A DNA stretch of 23,004 bases from a virus. Within the stretch, counting starts at the first letter, position 1; each line of letters starts with the position of its first letter. Made by a program: the position numbers and the translations under genes. Positions 7,962-14,367 of the stretch are shown here, piece by piece. The notes beneath the pieces were generated by a model that had not been told where the DNA came from, did no database searches, and saw only the letters and a list, made by a program, of their open reading frames with translations. The DNA lies in IMG/VR virus record IMGVR_UViG_3300049893_001280, positions 1 to 23,004 of that record. One strand, 5' to 3'.

Positions 7962-8450
7962 ATGGGCATGAGAAATGGACCTCAGGAACTTCTCCATTCT
8001 CTTACTGAATTGCGTCCAGGTGATGCAAAGCGTCGTTATAGAAAAAGCATTTTTGAAGACTTTCCAACCAGAGGCCCGCTTAATCATTGCGCCTGTGCCT
8101 ATTGCGGCAAATGGAATGAAAAGCTGACTATTGACCATGTTGTTCCCAAGAGCAAAGGCGGTCCTCATTTCGCTAAATGGAATAATGTGCCATCTTGTTT
8201 AAGTTGTAATGCCTCTAAAGGCAGCATGCCGTTGTTTGAATGGTGGCGGCCTCAAGCATTTTGGACGCCAGAGCGAGAGGAGATTTTAATGAGCTGGATT
8301 TACGCCCATAGCTTTATTAGCGCTCACACTGAACTCGGATCCTGGGAGGCATGGTGCGAGGAGAACAAGATTGCGCCGGCAGAAAAAACAATGGAAAAAG
8401 AAAAGGGGGCTTTTGGCCCCCTTCGTACTATGAACTTATGTTCTGCTTAA
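7962..8450 (+). CDS. HNH endonuclease
   Basis: This 162-aa protein has a clear HNH domain: CAYCGKWNEKLTIDHVVPKSKGG, with a Cys pair and the catalytic DH, followed by WNNVPSCLSCNASKG, which supplies the Asn and the second Cys pair. The frame is open further upstream to 7770, but that part overlaps the minus-strand membrane protein gene, so the ATG at 7962 or 7968 is preferred. It is the only rightward gene between two leftward units, as expected of a free-standing homing-type endonuclease. Its last 15 codons contain the hairpin that would end the opposing operon. It cuts DNA; the target is unknown. Confidence 0.85.
   Translation: MGMRNGPQELLHSLTELRPGDAKRRYRKSIFEDFPTRGPLNHCACAYCGKWNEKLTIDHVVPKSKGGPHFAKWNNVPSCLSCNASKGSMPLFEWWRPQAFWTPEREEILMSWIYAHSFISAHTELGSWEAWCEENKIAPAEKTMEKEKGAFGPLRTMNLCSA
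8390..8423 (-). terminator. Terminator of the ThyX/DUF3310 operon, inside the HNH gene
   Basis: An 8-bp stem (AAGGGGGC at 8403-8410, GCCCCCTT at 8416-8423) with a 5-base loop is followed on the minus strand by TTTTCTTTTTCC. The plus-strand side has no T tract, so it acts leftward. It lies about 25-55 bases beyond the DUF3310 stop. Confidence 0.8.
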
Positions 8451-8785
8451 ACAGGCTCAAATAATTCCTTGAGCGATTCTGGCGGACCAGTCCTTACATT
8501 AGGCATGGGACAGAATCCATCTTTGCATTCAGTCATGTAAGCATCGGGATCGGCTGGTTCTTGTATAGATGCTTGCGCTATATCAAAAGCGATAAGACGA
8601 TCCAAGTACCACTTAGCCTTCATCAAACTTTCAACGCCTCCTTTAGAAGCTTCCCGCCAAATATATTTAATGATGTTTGCCTTTAAAGCACCACGATATT
8701 CAGCATTTGTAAGCTGAGCCTCAATAGCTTCAATGCATTCAATGCTGCCTTGATAATGCGGGGGATGGTTAACGAGATCGGCCAT
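8447..8785 (-). CDS. DUF3310 protein
   Basis: This 112-aa protein shows the DUF3310 pattern from its N-terminus: VNHPPHYQGSIECIEAI, then YRGALKANIIKYIWREASKGG and LMKAKWYLDRLI. The family is widespread in phages, often near nucleotide-metabolism and replication genes, and its biochemical function is not settled. The gene begins 3 bp after the thyX stop, so the two are co-transcribed. The C-terminal 35 residues, with two Cys, lie outside the domain. Its stop overlaps the HNH stop from the other strand at TTAA. Confidence 0.85.
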   Translation of the reverse strand: MADLVNHPPHYQGSIECIEAIEAQLTNAEYRGALKANIIKYIWREASKGGVESLMKAKWYLDRLIAFDIAQASIQEPADPDAYMTECKDGFCPMPNVRTGPPESLKELFEPV

Positions 8786-8787
8786 GA

Positions 8788-9498
8788 TTAGAAATTAAAG
8801 TTGTTGGCAATGAAGGCATCAAATGCTTCTGGAGCTACTGGTCGCCCCAGTTCAAGCAGAGCATTAGCGTAAAGCGTGATTTCGCTTTGTGCTCCTTCGC
8901 CACGACGAAGGCTAATGAAGTGCAAAAGAGCCTGAAGACTACAAGTCCAAACAAAACTAGTGTAGTGACAAGTGGGCAGAACGCCACGAGCCTGCTCCTT
9001 GCATACGCCAAGGGCTATGAGAGCCCCGTAAGCCTGCCGACAGGCTTGGATAGCGTCTGTGTACTGCAGAAGCGCGATGAGGGCATCCTCGCCTTCCATG
9101 GCTCCCGCAGAGGCCTGCCGATTGCTTTCTGATTGATAGCGGAATTGTGGCGGCATGTAAAACTGTTCGTTTTCTGCCGAGCAGTAACGAAAGCTTTTTT
9201 CATTCCAGCCAAGTTGATCGTCAACATAAGTGGAGGCAATTGTATGTTTATACCATTGTCTAGCAACAAATAATGGAGCTTTCACAAACCACTTAAAAAC
9301 AACGCCACGAAAAGGCGAAGTATGTTGATGACGAGCAAGGTAATTTAAAAGCTTTCCGTCCTTATCATTCCACTCTTCACTCTTGTTATCGAATGATTGT
9401 CGAGCATCATTCACTACAGACAAACTATTTCCCATCGAGTCAACAAGTTCAAGATGGCTAATGCCATCTCCAAGCGGATCAAGACTCAGTTGCGTCAT
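8788..9498 (-). CDS. thyX: Flavin-dependent thymidylate synthase
   Basis: This 236-aa protein is a ThyX, which converts dUMP to dTMP with FAD, NADPH and methylene-tetrahydrofolate. It shows LLNYLARHQHTSPFRG, where the family has the conserved H-x-S-P-F region, then FVARQWYKHT and NEKSFRY. The usual signature RHRX7S is altered: Arg-His-Arg is replaced by Lys84-His85-Thr86, and about seven extra residues (YVDDQLG) lie before the Asn-Glu-x-Ser part. Length and layout are otherwise normal. Its ATG overlaps the upstream stop (ATGA), which suggests coupling. It supplies dTMP for phage DNA synthesis. Confidence 0.9.
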   Translation of the reverse strand: MTQLSLDPLGDGISHLELVDSMGNSLSVVNDARQSFDNKSEEWNDKDGKLLNYLARHQHTSPFRGVVFKWFVKAPLFVARQWYKHTIASTYVDDQLGWNEKSFRYCSAENEQFYMPPQFRYQSESNRQASAGAMEGEDALIALLQYTDAIQACRQAYGALIALGVCKEQARGVLPTCHYTSFVWTCSLQALLHFISLRRGEGAQSEITLYANALLELGRPVAPEAFDAFIANNFNF

Positions 9499-9797
9499 CT
9501 GGGAATAAAGGAAATGGGACGGATTCGTTGAACTGCCACTGTACCACCGATGAGAGTAGATTCATCATCCCATCGGACGACAGCGTTTTTTCTTCCATTG
9601 CATTTAGAGAATCCAAGGAAGATTCCGTACAAGGAAGTTGGCACCATACCAGCCCCCGTGAAGGCGACCAATACCACTCGTTCACCAACTTTCCAGTCAT
9701 AGTTTTTGGGGCACCTTTTCAGCCTGTGTTGTTTGCTCACTGGTCGCAAGATTTTCGGGCATTCCGAACCTCCATTTTCGGCATCCTCCATAAACAA
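9495..9797 (-). CDS. Small hypothetical protein coupled to thyX
   Basis: This protein has 100 aa from a TTG start at 9797, or 98 aa from the ATG at 9791. The core (YDWKVGERVVLVAFTGAG, then GIFLGFSKCNGRKNAVVRWDD) looks like a small beta barrel of SH3 or KOW type. I found no named family. The ATGA overlap with thyX supports this frame over the competing frames on either strand. No good ribosome-binding site precedes either start. The function is unknown. Confidence 0.65.
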   Translation of the reverse strand: MFMEDAENGGSECPKILRPVSKQHRLKRCPKNYDWKVGERVVLVAFTGAGMVPTSLYGIFLGFSKCNGRKNAVVRWDDESTLIGGTVAVQRIRPISFIPR

Positions 9798-9861
9798 AGG
9801 ACATCATTGAGGCAACATAAAGATTGATTTGCCTTAGCCTAGAGGAAAGACGAAATCAAAC

Positions 9862-10227
9862 ATGGCTTTTGTAATCCCCGTGCAGATTGCCTACAATGGG
9901 CAAAAATACAAAGGCGTCATGGGGCCATTTGAGCATTCTGCTGAACGCGAGTTTTCACTCACCGTTAGCAAGCGGGCGATCATGGAATGTGGTGATAAAG
10001 AAAAGCTCCGTGAAGTGTCTTTAAATCTGCTGTCGGCCTGGTCATCCATGCAAACAGCATTCCAAAGCTTGATGCTAGAAAACATCAATCTTCGACAAGC
10101 TCTTGATACCCAGAATCAAGATTTAGAAGCAGCCGACAAGCTACTTAAGGAAGCGGCAGAAATGATCAATGAGCAGCAATGTGAGCTGCAATCAAAGCAA
10201 GCCAGGAAGAATCTTTGGCCATGGTAG
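9862..10227 (+). CDS. Small coiled-coil hypothetical protein
   Basis: This 121-aa protein begins MAFVIPVQIAYNGQKYKG, a beta-rich start, and continues as a long helix from about residue 50. Heptad-like spacing in NLRQALDTQNQDLEAADKLL suggests a coiled coil. GAGGAAAG lies about 11 bases before the ATG and supports the start. It is a lone rightward gene between two leftward units, and its last 62 bases overlap the 3' end of the nuclease gene on the other strand. The function is unknown. Confidence 0.65.
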   Translation: MAFVIPVQIAYNGQKYKGVMGPFEHSAEREFSLTVSKRAIMECGDKEKLREVSLNLLSAWSSMQTAFQSLMLENINLRQALDTQNQDLEAADKLLKEAAEMINEQQCELQSKQARKNLWPW

Positions 10228-10528
10228 ATGTAAGCAGGAAAATAGTCCAACCACTCGTATAAGCGAGGTTGTATTTCCTGCAATCTCTTTCATAGCCAGA
10301 TCCAGTTACATGCCGTCCACGCATGTAAACGCCGCCTTGTATCTCGATACCAGTTCTGGACAATGGATGAGCAAAATCTAAACGATACCTCCTAGAGCGT
10401 TTGTTTTTAGAGTGGCGCTCTTGATAATCAATTTCCCACTTTTCAATATCGCTAAATTCTCGTTCAAGAATTAACGATGGATAGTGAGCCTGCCAAAGTG
10501 ACAGGAACTGATCTTCAAGAGCGCTCAC
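10166..10528 (-). CDS. Small PD-(D/E)xK nuclease, DUF559/Vsr-like
   Basis: This 120-aa protein has RYRLDFAHPLSRTGIEIQGG, matching the D-X(10)-E-x-Q/K core of the PD-(D/E)xK fold with Asp51, Glu62 and Gln64. It is followed by a G-R-H segment, then YERDCRKYNLAYTSGW and IFLLT, as in short phage endonucleases related to DUF559 and Vsr. It probably cuts or nicks DNA during replication, recombination or repair. The start is GTG, 3 bp after the Dcd-like stop. The last 18 or so codons overlap a convergent gene. Confidence 0.75.
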   Translation of the reverse strand: MSALEDQFLSLWQAHYPSLILEREFSDIEKWEIDYQERHSKNKRSRRYRLDFAHPLSRTGIEIQGGVYMRGRHVTGSGYERDCRKYNLAYTSGWTIFLLTSTMAKDSSWLALIAAHIAAH

Positions 10529-10531
10529 TAA

Positions 10532-11146
10532 TCAAACGGCAGCTAGTTGTACGCTAGCGCTTTGATTTTGATACTTCCCATCGCCATAGGCTTTATCAAC
10601 TTTATCGTTGAGCCTAAGCAGCATCACTTGCACAATTCCTTCGTTTGCATAAATGCGAACTGGGAACGTACAGGGATTGACAATGCAGATGGTCAGATGA
10701 CCACACCAGCCAGGTTCGATTGGTGTGACGTTAATAATGGTACCTTGGCGGGCATAAGTCGATTTACCATCGCAAATGCCCATCACGTCTTCAGGCATTG
10801 AAATGCGTTCAAGACTAACGCCAAGACCGTAAGACAAAGCGGGAAGAACAAAGAAAGAACTTCCGTTCTCTTCTTTCAACACTGCTTTTGTCAAAACGGT
10901 TTCATCAAAAGCTTTTACATCAAGGATGTCTGCTTTTGAGCGAAGCACGATAGTGTTTGTCGCCCGAGTGTTATCGATGACGCGAAAGTCAATCGGAGAC
11001 AGTCGAAGGTCGTAGCCTGCATGAGACAAGCCAAATGACAGGGCTTTCGTTCCATTCTCTAGCTGCCGCTGCTTCTCTCCAACAAAGGGAAAGAAGATGT
11101 CGTTTTCAGCAAGAGCCTGAATCTCGCGATCAGTAAGCAAGGTCAT
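10532..11146 (-). CDS. dcd: dCTP deaminase-like protein, catalytic Glu replaced
   Basis: This 204-aa protein has the dCTP deaminase/dUTPase fold signature: LSHAGYDLRLSP, CDGKSTYARQG, IEPGWCGHLTI and YANEGIVQVML. In E. coli Dcd, Ser111, Arg115 and Glu138 form the active site. Here Ser129 and Arg133 match, but the position of Glu138 (seven residues after the PGW Trp) is Cys154. The protein may therefore be inactive, altered, or bind nucleotides without deaminating them. Normal Dcd makes dUTP from dCTP, feeding ThyX through dUMP. The start at 11146 is set by an ATGA overlap with the upstream gene; a longer frame to 11461 only crosses that gene. Confidence 0.85.
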   Translation of the reverse strand: MTLLTDREIQALAENDIFFPFVGEKQRQLENGTKALSFGLSHAGYDLRLSPIDFRVIDNTRATNTIVLRSKADILDVKAFDETVLTKAVLKEENGSSFFVLPALSYGLGVSLERISMPEDVMGICDGKSTYARQGTIINVTPIEPGWCGHLTICIVNPCTFPVRIYANEGIVQVMLLRLNDKVDKAYGDGKYQNQSASVQLAAV

Positions 11147-11346
11147 TTTGCTTTGAAGATACCTTGAAGGTAAACAAACAGAAAAGCCATGCCAGTGCCG
11201 AAGCGTGGATAGCTGAGATCTGGGAAGATGGGCTGAAGAGCCCACCATCCCAGGAACGAAAGGCCGTAAACACAAGTCATTTGAACCACTAGCGCTACAA
11301 AGTTGTAGAGCAGGGTGTCTTCTGAATTGGAATTCGGCGTGTTCAT
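11143..11346 (-). CDS. Small two-helix membrane protein
   Basis: This 67-aa protein has two hydrophobic segments, about residues 14-36 (YNFVALVVQMTCVYGLSFLG) and 48-63 (FGTGMAFLFVYLQGIF), joined by a short loop containing Pro and Asp. The C-terminus is basic (KAK). The stop and the next start overlap in ATGA, and the start lies 2 bases beyond the upstream stop (TGATAATG). An inner-membrane protein inside a replication operon is unusual; the role is unknown. Confidence 0.7.
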   Translation of the reverse strand: MNTPNSNSEDTLLYNFVALVVQMTCVYGLSFLGWWALQPIFPDLSYPRFGTGMAFLFVYLQGIFKAK

Positions 11347-11348
11347 TA

Positions 11349-11645
11349 TCAGAACAGATCCGATGAGGACGACTTAGGAGCAGAGGAACGAGAGCCTGAC
11401 TGACTGGAATTGTTGTTCCAGAGGGCCGAGAAGCCGCGAGGAGCGTCTTCATCACGATCACCCTTCAGGCGGGCATTGCCCTTGAACTGAGGGGCCTTCT
11501 CGTTAGACATATTCTCGTTCGGCCAGAGAGCAAACTCAAAGGTGTAATTACCTTGAGCGTTGGGACCGGCTTGCTTTGCCTTGTTAAGAACTTCAGGCGT
11601 CAGTTCGACAGTGCCAGAGTAAGAGGGAGGAGAAAAAGAGGGCAT
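11349..11645 (-). CDS. Probable single-strand DNA-binding-like protein
   Basis: This 98-aa protein starts at the ATG at 11645, chosen because GGAG lies 7 bases upstream; a TTG at 11657 would overlap that site. The middle (YTFEFALWPNENMSNEKAPQFKG followed by NARLKG) recalls small OB-fold proteins with a strand, an N-x-K-x-x-x-x-P-x-F/Y-x-G turn and a further strand. The tail is Ser/Asn/Gln-rich and ends SSSSDLF, similar in idea to the acidic-aromatic tip of SSB proteins. Its neighbours are an exonuclease and an annealing protein. The SSB role is an inference. Confidence 0.5.
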   Translation of the reverse strand: MPSFSPPSYSGTVELTPEVLNKAKQAGPNAQGNYTFEFALWPNENMSNEKAPQFKGNARLKGDRDEDAPRGFSALWNNNSSQSGSRSSAPKSSSSDLF

Positions 11646-11698
11646 TGGTAACTCCAAGAAAAAGTCCCTGTCAAGGGACGCCTCAGCTTAGCCAGGGA

Positions 11699-12493
11699 TC
11701 AGCCCTTGTCCTCAGAAATGCGGAAAGGCTTCCCACCTGGGTAATGTTCGTTAAAGAATTTCTGGGTCTTCTCCTCGACGACCATGCCCTGGCAGAGCAG
11801 CTCGTTGGAGTCCAGCTCGATCAACTGCATGCTGCTACCGCTCTTGGCGTCCTCTGGGTCGTAAATGCCAATGACGCAGTAGGCCTTGCTGATCTCAATG
11901 TCATACATCTGTTCGATGGCCATGCTGTAGCCACCAAGCTGCATGCGATAGTCAGCAAGTTGGGAGTTGGATTTCTTTTTGTAACTGGTCTTCCAGTCTA
12001 CGAGAGCAACTTTACCGTCTTCCATATGCGCCAGCATGTCGAAAGTACCAGAAAAGCCAATCTCCTTCTCAGGAGAAAACCAGCCAATAGCGCTTTCTAC
12101 AAGCAAGGGAGATCGCACTTCATTAATGAAGGCTTCAATGGCATGGAAATAGGGAGAGAATTGGGGACAGCGTTCAAGATGAGAAGCAAAATCTTCCCCA
12201 TTCCATAGATCCTCCAATACTCCATGCAACCATGTCCCACGTTCAGCAGCAAGGCGAGTTCGACGGTTTGCTTCCTCGTCACCAACACGCTTCCTCCAGT
12301 TGATCAGAGCCATAATCTTCCCCACGGGAGCGCAGGAACTGGTGATGGTCGTCATCGATGGGAGGACAATGTTTGGAGGGACATTAGGAAAGTCAACCAT
12401 CCGATAGTAGCGCTTGCTGTTGATCTGCAGCCGTTGCGGTTCATACGGACGTAAGTTCATCAGCTTGTCCCACTGCAGATCAAAACAGGCCAT
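11699..12493 (-). CDS. RecB/Cas4-like exonuclease (PD-(D/E)xK)
   Basis: This 264-aa protein carries the RecB-family nuclease motifs in order: His90 in GTWLHG, Glu133 in VESAIGW, Asp152 in FSGTFDML, Asp166 and Lys168 in VDWKTS, and Gln185/Tyr189 in MQLGGYSMA. Phage enzymes of this type degrade one DNA strand to give single-stranded ends. Two genes upstream is a Sak3-like annealing protein, so together they form a recombination pair like lambda Exo/Beta. It may also help recycle host DNA. There is no Fe-S cysteine cluster of the kind found in Cas4. Confidence 0.85.
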   Translation of the reverse strand: MACFDLQWDKLMNLRPYEPQRLQINSKRYYRMVDFPNVPPNIVLPSMTTITSSCAPVGKIMALINWRKRVGDEEANRRTRLAAERGTWLHGVLEDLWNGEDFASHLERCPQFSPYFHAIEAFINEVRSPLLVESAIGWFSPEKEIGFSGTFDMLAHMEDGKVALVDWKTSYKKKSNSQLADYRMQLGGYSMAIEQMYDIEISKAYCVIGIYDPEDAKSGSSMQLIELDSNELLCQGMVVEEKTQKFFNEHYPGGKPFRISEDKG

Positions 12494-12497
12494 TATG

Positions 12498-12746
12498 CTA
12501 GTTGTCCTTTAAGAGGCGAGCAATGGTGTTTCGCCCTGTGATGAAGTAGGCAAAGTCCCTGGCTTCCGTAACGCTCTTTTTCTGTCCGCATACATCGCAT
12601 GTATCTTGCCAGAACGACGAAACCCCTGCACTGTAAACCCCAAAAGTGTCGCCACAGTCGGAGCAAGTTGTGTAAGCTTTTGCCAGTTTCACATAAAGCT
12701 TTTTAAGCTCTTTTTTATCAACAGGAAAAGCATTTAAGTTGGACAT
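12498..12746 (-). CDS. Small CxxC zinc-binding protein
   Basis: This 82-aa protein has two Cys pairs, CSDCGDTFG at about residues 28-36 and CDVCGQKK at about 50-57, as in a zinc ribbon. DEARDFAYF-like sequence (TEARDFAYFITGR) follows. Very similar arrangements (D-T-C-D-x-C-G, then T-E-x-R-D-F) occur in cyanophage proteins of unknown function. It sits between the annealing protein and exonuclease genes, so a role in DNA metabolism is likely but unproven. Confidence 0.75.
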   Translation of the reverse strand: MSNLNAFPVDKKELKKLYVKLAKAYTTCSDCGDTFGVYSAGVSSFWQDTCDVCGQKKSVTEARDFAYFITGRNTIARLLKDN

Positions 12747-12831
12747 TGATAGTGTTCATCAAGAGGACAATCATTGTCGCCCATGGCAATACAGCCAGCA
12801 AAGCCGAGGACTAAGCTGGCTGCTGCCAGGT

Positions 12832-13737
12832 CTACTTTTTTGACGCAACAAAAGCTGCCACTTCAGCAATAGACTCTTCCACCGACTTGTGTACACAAGA
12901 AGTCTTGATTGATTCAAGAGCCTTGGAAGCTTCAGTCTTAGGAATCTTGAGTCCTTTGCTACGGATCCAGGTGGTAACCATAGTGGCAAGTACTGTGCCG
13001 AAATCAGCAGCAGACTTAAGCTCGTCGGCTTTATTCATGCCAAGTGACTCAAGGGCTTCCTTGCCAGCCATCAGGCTTTCCTGTTCGTCGCTGTATTCAA
13101 GCGGATTGGCCCAGCAGAAGGCCAGGAGAGCGCCTTTCCCATCGAACACTTCTGCTCCATTGGAGGCAGTAGCTTCCGTTGCTCCAGCAGCCACAGGAGC
13201 TGACTTAGCTGCAGGCGTTTCTTTTGCGGCCCGCGCTGCAGGCACCGAGGTTTCCTTGGCATCATCAGCAGTGGGAATGTCTTCACCGGCATAAAGCTTG
13301 AGACCCAGCCCAGTAAAGGTGGCAATAGCTTTTACGCTGGCACGTTGAACATTGTCGCTAATAGCACGTCCGTCCAGCTCTTTAATGCTGTTATGGCGAC
13401 GGTCCATGACTGGGAATACCAGTGCAGCCGTGCGGCGGACTCCATCGGTGAGATAAGGTCGCAAGAAATAAGCACCAGGATTACCAAAGACTGGATTACC
13501 ATGGGTTTGCTCTTCAAATGCAACGTAAAAGGACGGGAAATGCTGCTTTAAATAGAAGAAAGCAAAAGGCCAGCTTAAATAAGAAAGGCCTTTGTAATCT
13601 TTCTCGACGTGCTGACCAATGGGAAGGTCATAAGCCGCCTTGAAATCTTCGGCGCTGATTTCAAGTGAAGTAAAAAGGCCAACAGAGCGCTCTGCGAGCA
13701 GAAGATCAGCAGCGTAGCTGGTGTCAGTCAATGGCAT
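12832..13737 (-). CDS. Single-strand annealing protein, Sak3/DUF1071-like
   Basis: This 301-aa protein shows the DUF1071 pattern: KGLSYLSWPFAFFYLKQHFP, a stretch of strands ending in FPVMDRRHNSI, then AISDNVQRASVKAIATFTGLGL and KLYAGEDIP. These proteins anneal complementary single strands during phage recombination. After residue 160 comes a linker rich in Ala, Pro and Thr, then a Lys-rich helical C-terminus. I chose the ATG at 13737 because GGAG lies about 9 bases upstream; ATGs at 13752 and 13767 are also in frame. It pairs with the RecB-like exonuclease in the same operon. Confidence 0.8.
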   Translation of the reverse strand: MPLTDTSYAADLLLAERSVGLFTSLEISAEDFKAAYDLPIGQHVEKDYKGLSYLSWPFAFFYLKQHFPSFYVAFEEQTHGNPVFGNPGAYFLRPYLTDGVRRTAALVFPVMDRRHNSIKELDGRAISDNVQRASVKAIATFTGLGLKLYAGEDIPTADDAKETSVPAARAAKETPAAKSAPVAAGATEATASNGAEVFDGKGALLAFCWANPLEYSDEQESLMAGKEALESLGMNKADELKSAADFGTVLATMVTTWIRSKGLKIPKTEASKALESIKTSCVHKSVEESIAEVAAFVASKK

Positions 13738-13975
13738 GTTCACGTTCTCCATAGAAAAGGACGACAAGTTTATCTTTGGGTTCGTAAGGAACCATCAAGC
13801 TAGTGCCAGGAAGAGGCCAGTCATCCATCACGCGAATATCACGAATGGATTCCAGGCGGGACAGGCTAAAGGCATCTTCCAGGGTGTCCTGCTCAAAACT
13901 AAGGACAATTTCTGCATCACTGGAACAGCATATTGCGGCTTGCTCCAGTATCAATTGAAGCTCAGATAGTTTCAT
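13724..13975 (-). CDS. Small hypothetical protein
   Basis: This 83-aa protein starts at the ATG at 13975, which overlaps the end of the upstream gene by 14 bases; the longer frame to 14047 lies within that gene. The N-terminus is helical (KLSELQLILEQAA), the middle acidic and the end strand-like (DKLVVLFYGE). Its stop overlaps the annealing protein start by 14 bases. I recognise no family. It probably has a role tied to replication or recombination by co-expression. Confidence 0.6.
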   Translation of the reverse strand: MKLSELQLILEQAAICCSSDAEIVLSFEQDTLEDAFSLSRLESIRDIRVMDDWPLPGTSLMVPYEPKDKLVVLFYGEREHAID

Positions 13976-14219
13976 CAGGATCAAGAAGTTCCCAAGGGGA
14001 TTTGGAATCGGGGTCGGTGTGGTCAACGCACAATTCCCAAGCACCATTAGCCAATAAAGCTTCTCCTTCCCATGCTGCCGTGCTACGAATCAAGCGCTCA
14101 AGGGCTTCGCTACGGGAGAGATGGGCCATTGCGGCGATGCTGCTCAGATGAGCGTTTGCAGTATCGGTGATTGTGAAATGACGCTTAAGCTTTGGTTCAC
14201 CATGCTGCGACTTGGGCAT
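13962..14219 (-). CDS. Small possible DNA-binding protein, first gene of leftward operon
   Basis: This 85-aa protein begins MPKSQHGEPKLKRHFTI and continues with LSSIAAMAHLSRSEALERLI. A basic strand followed by two helices with the S-R-S-E-A-L-E-R motif recalls ribbon-helix-helix regulators. The promoter candidate at 14287-14314 would start RNA near 14280, which favours this ATG over the GTG at 14279. Being first in the operon, it may regulate it; that is an inference. Confidence 0.6.
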   Translation of the reverse strand: MPKSQHGEPKLKRHFTITDTANAHLSSIAAMAHLSRSEALERLIRSTAAWEGEALLANGAWELCVDHTDPDSKSPWELLDPDETI

Positions 14220-14286
14220 CAGGCATGAAGAAGTCAGGTGGGACTGGCACACGCTAGTGGCCCTTTTCGCATTGTCCACACAATGG

Positions 14287-14314
14287 CCTATAAGAGTTTC
14301 TTATGGGGCGTCAA
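14287..14314 (-). promoter_or_regulatory. Promoter of the leftward recombination operon
   Basis: On the minus strand TTGACG (14314-14309) and TATAGG (14292-14287) are 16 bases apart, five of six and four of six matches to the sigma-70 boxes. It lies in the divergent gap between the leftward operon and the primase-helicase gene. No equally good rightward promoter was seen there. Confidence 0.55.
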
Positions 14315-14367
14315 TGTAGACACCAGCAAACCGTGCGCCATGATATGCCCTTGATTCCTTGCCACGG

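Noticed and set aside
9528-9827. Plus-strand 99-aa frame opposite the gene upstream of thyX
   Set aside because: The minus-strand frame has an ATGA overlap with thyX and a more protein-like sequence.
11147-11461. N-terminal extension of the Dcd-like protein to 309 aa
   Set aside because: The extra part is the shadow of the two-helix membrane gene and ends of the SSB-like gene; the Dcd fold begins at 11146.
12747-12831. Minus-strand 36-codon frame with a lipoprotein-like stretch (AASLVLGFAGC)
   Set aside because: It has no ATG, GTG or TTG start before the lipobox-like part; only a CTG, or a later ATG giving 16 aa.
12771-12989. 72-aa minus-strand frame inside the annealing protein gene
   Set aside because: Leu/Arg/Ser-rich shadow frame of the real gene.
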